Source: Eutrigla gurnardus
Lineage: Eukaryota; Chordata; Actinopteri; Perciformes; Triglidae
DNA length: 64,000 nt
Assembly (NCBI GenBank): GCA_963514095.1
Contig: OY741268.1
Location: forward strand, 23,102,424-23,166,423
Direction: 5' to 3'
Position numbers and translations under genes: made by a program. Numbering within the stretch: position 1 is the stretch's first letter; each line of letters starts with the position of its first letter. The notes under the pieces are model-generated. The model was not told the origin of the DNA. It worked only from the letters and a program-made list of their open reading frames with translations, and made no database searches. Below, piece by piece: positions 59,241-64,000 of the stretch.

Positions 59241-59959
59241 AGCAGGCACAGGCATAATGGCATGATAACGCATTCATAGTTTTATATAAATATATATATT
59301 TAGATTATGTGGGGACTATTTGGACCAAGATGAATAAAAACACAGGGCAGAGAATGAAATATACATGGCAAATCGCGGATTCTTTTTCATCTTAGACGAG
59401 GCTCCCGAACCTCCCCGTTCCTCTTCAGATCTAGGAGGAATCTGAGACTGGCGTAAGTGTAAAATGGATTACCTCACAGTGTGAGAAGCAGTGTGGATGA
59501 GCTGTGGGAGCCATGGGAAAACTGTGGCGAAGGAAGACGAAGCGAGGAAGGGTCATTAGGCACCGATGCAGAGATGCGAAATGGAGACTTTCCTGAATGG
59601 TATTACCCGTCTGGGTGGTGAGATGGACTTGGCGAGAGCGGAAACCAACACCTTCATCAATAGCCTCGATCACCTCGACGCAGCACATATAGAAAAAAAA
59701 CAGCAGCGCACACGCATGTACACCACCCCGCCCCCTCGTGCTGATAACCACCGGGCGCTCGCTTCCACAGTATATCTATTTATAGACATTCTGTGCCCCA
59801 TTTACAAGCATGGGGACACTGGATCTGTACAATAATAATAAAAAATAAAAAAAACATGGAAGACATCATTTGTATTCTGCAGTCAAGGAACAAAGAAAAA
59901 AAATACATATATACAGAATACTAAGCTGAAACTCTATTCTCGGTCAGACCGTTACCAAT

Positions 59960-60260
59960 TCACAAATTATGACGGATCCGAACGAGGAAAGTTGTCGCGT
60001 CTTAATTAACTGCAATTCATGCGACTACGCGGTGGATTAATCAGAGAAAGAGAAATAATTGACCCCACTTTGGAGGCGCCGTGTACGATTTCATCTTTGA
60101 GTGGCGTCGCAGACTATTAGCCAGCGAGCCACGGGAGACGAGATCCTACGGCGTGTGTGCAACCCGAAATTCAAAATAATGTACTCCTTTAGTCTTTTTT
60201 GATTGGTTTGACATCATGCATATGGATATCCTGCAGGCCTGAAATTACAGCAGTGGCATG
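59960..60260. promoter_or_regulatory. Second candidate non-coding element
   Basis: Block with CTTAATTAACTGCAATTCATGC, GGATTAATCAG and ATAATTGACC motifs (homeodomain-type cores) and no repeats. Conservation is not tested; the call is weak. Confidence 0.2.
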
Positions 60261-60795
60261 TTTATGTGTGGAAATTAAAAGGAAAGACCTGAGGCAATGA
60301 ATAACCCCCACCGTCTCCCTGCAAAAAAAAAAAAAGGGTACATACACTTCCGAGGAAAAGGGGGGGCCCCCTCAGTCTATTGGATTTCTGAGAGGAGAAA
60401 TAGGCTTGTAGCGCCTCGGACAGCCAGCGCGAGGCACGGGGAGGTGGTGGCAGAGGGAGGAAGGAGAGGGTCATTCATCATTTTTGTCAGTCCTGGTAGA
60501 AAAGGGAGGTGGGGCACGGGCTCTTTCATATAAATTGAGTGTAGGTGGAATCAATGTGGCGTTGTTGGTGAGGGGAGGGGGGGCCGAGGGGGCCCGATCA
60601 ATGCTGGTGGGAGTGACTGTTTGTTCACATTGTTTATCTACTGTCATCTCGGGACGCCGCTGAAGGACAAGGGAGCATGGCGGCCAGCACAATGTCTCCA
60701 TTGGGACTCGGGATCCGTAATGGGTCTCTCCTTATACAGACAATGGGCATCACTCAGAGGTGAAAGTCACACTGCTCGTGGATAAGGCACGTCTC

Positions 60796-60798
<3 letters not shown>

Positions 60799-60845
<47 letters not shown>
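60799..60845. repeat. (GT)n microsatellite
   Basis: About 23 GT units upstream of ndst1. Confidence 0.95.
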
Positions 60846-60847
<2 letters not shown>

Positions 60848-61111
60848 TGAATGTGTGAGTGAGCGTGGGACTCGGGGGGGTTCTGAGTGGAAGGGGCAAG
60901 CAGAGATAACCATGCTTGTCAGTGTGGTTTCATACTGCAGGGTCTACGGATGAAATCAACTGCCTATTCAGTGGAAAAAAAAAAAAAAAAACCCATCCGG
61001 AGCCGCAAAGTATCTCCGACTACAGCACAACAGTTTTATTAAGACTTTTACACCTGCAGCGGAACGGCAATAACGGATCTGCTGACCTGACGTGAACCAG
61101 AGATGCTATCA

Positions 61112-61132
61112 AACAACAACAACAACAACAAC
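61112..61132. repeat. (AAC)n microsatellite
   Basis: Seven AAC units. Confidence 0.9.
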
Positions 61133-63921
<2,789 letters not shown>

Positions 63922-64000
63922 TTTACACACAGTTTAACGGCGTGTGTACGTGTGCACGTTTTCGTAGTGCTAGGTGCGGGGTTACGGGTCCAAGCGCCCA

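Overview
The window is vertebrate genomic DNA, almost certainly from a teleost fish. All genes are split by short introns with GT/AG borders. Long (CA)n microsatellites are abundant. The gene set is a compact mixture of neighbours that lie on human 5q31-q32. Species cannot be read from the sequence.

Layout, left to right. The last 22 codons and 3' UTR of pdgfrb (+) sit at 1-~1375. They are followed closely by a complete csf1r (+, 2306-10105, 21 coding exons, 977 aa), the classical PDGFRB-CSF1R receptor tyrosine kinase tandem. After about 5 kb without a recognisable gene comes hmgxb3 (-, 24067-15266, 21 coding exons, about 1313 aa). It lies head-to-head with the slc35a4 transcription unit (+, 25166-27692), which carries two separate reading frames: a 103-aa upstream microprotein (SLC35A4-MP) over three exons and the 324-aa SLC35A4 nucleotide-sugar-transporter-like protein in the last exon. 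Tail-to-tail with slc35a4 is a 19-exon gene (-, 32993-28103, 665 aa). It encodes a kinesin-fold protein whose nucleotide-binding motifs have all decayed, followed by a coiled coil. Next is a broken leucine-rich-repeat gene (-, ~34453-33660), possibly a CD14 relic because CD14 and SLC35A4 lie close together in human. Then come cd74 (-, 39384-36118, 280 aa, with thyroglobulin domain) and ndst1 (-, 53427-42350, 14 coding exons, 889 aa). The last ~10.5 kb (53.4-64 kb) is upstream or intronic DNA of ndst1, with microsatellites and possible conserved non-coding elements but no recognisable coding exon.

Functionally the block holds two growth-factor receptors (PDGF and CSF-1/IL-34 signalling), the MHC class II invariant chain, a heparan-sulfate-modifying Golgi enzyme, a nuclear HMG-box protein with transposase-associated cysteine clusters, and the SLC35A4 pair. 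These genes are not a pathway; they are an old syntenic group. The most interesting signals are the pseudo-motor kinesin gene, the LRR/CD14-like relic, three SXY-like (X box/Y box) modules around the start and first intron of cd74, the two-cistron slc35a4 transcript, and a 21 x 28-bp minisatellite with no indels inside an ndst1 intron. Exon borders below were derived by hand from reading frame, splice dinucleotides and remembered family sequences; every complete gene model closes in frame.
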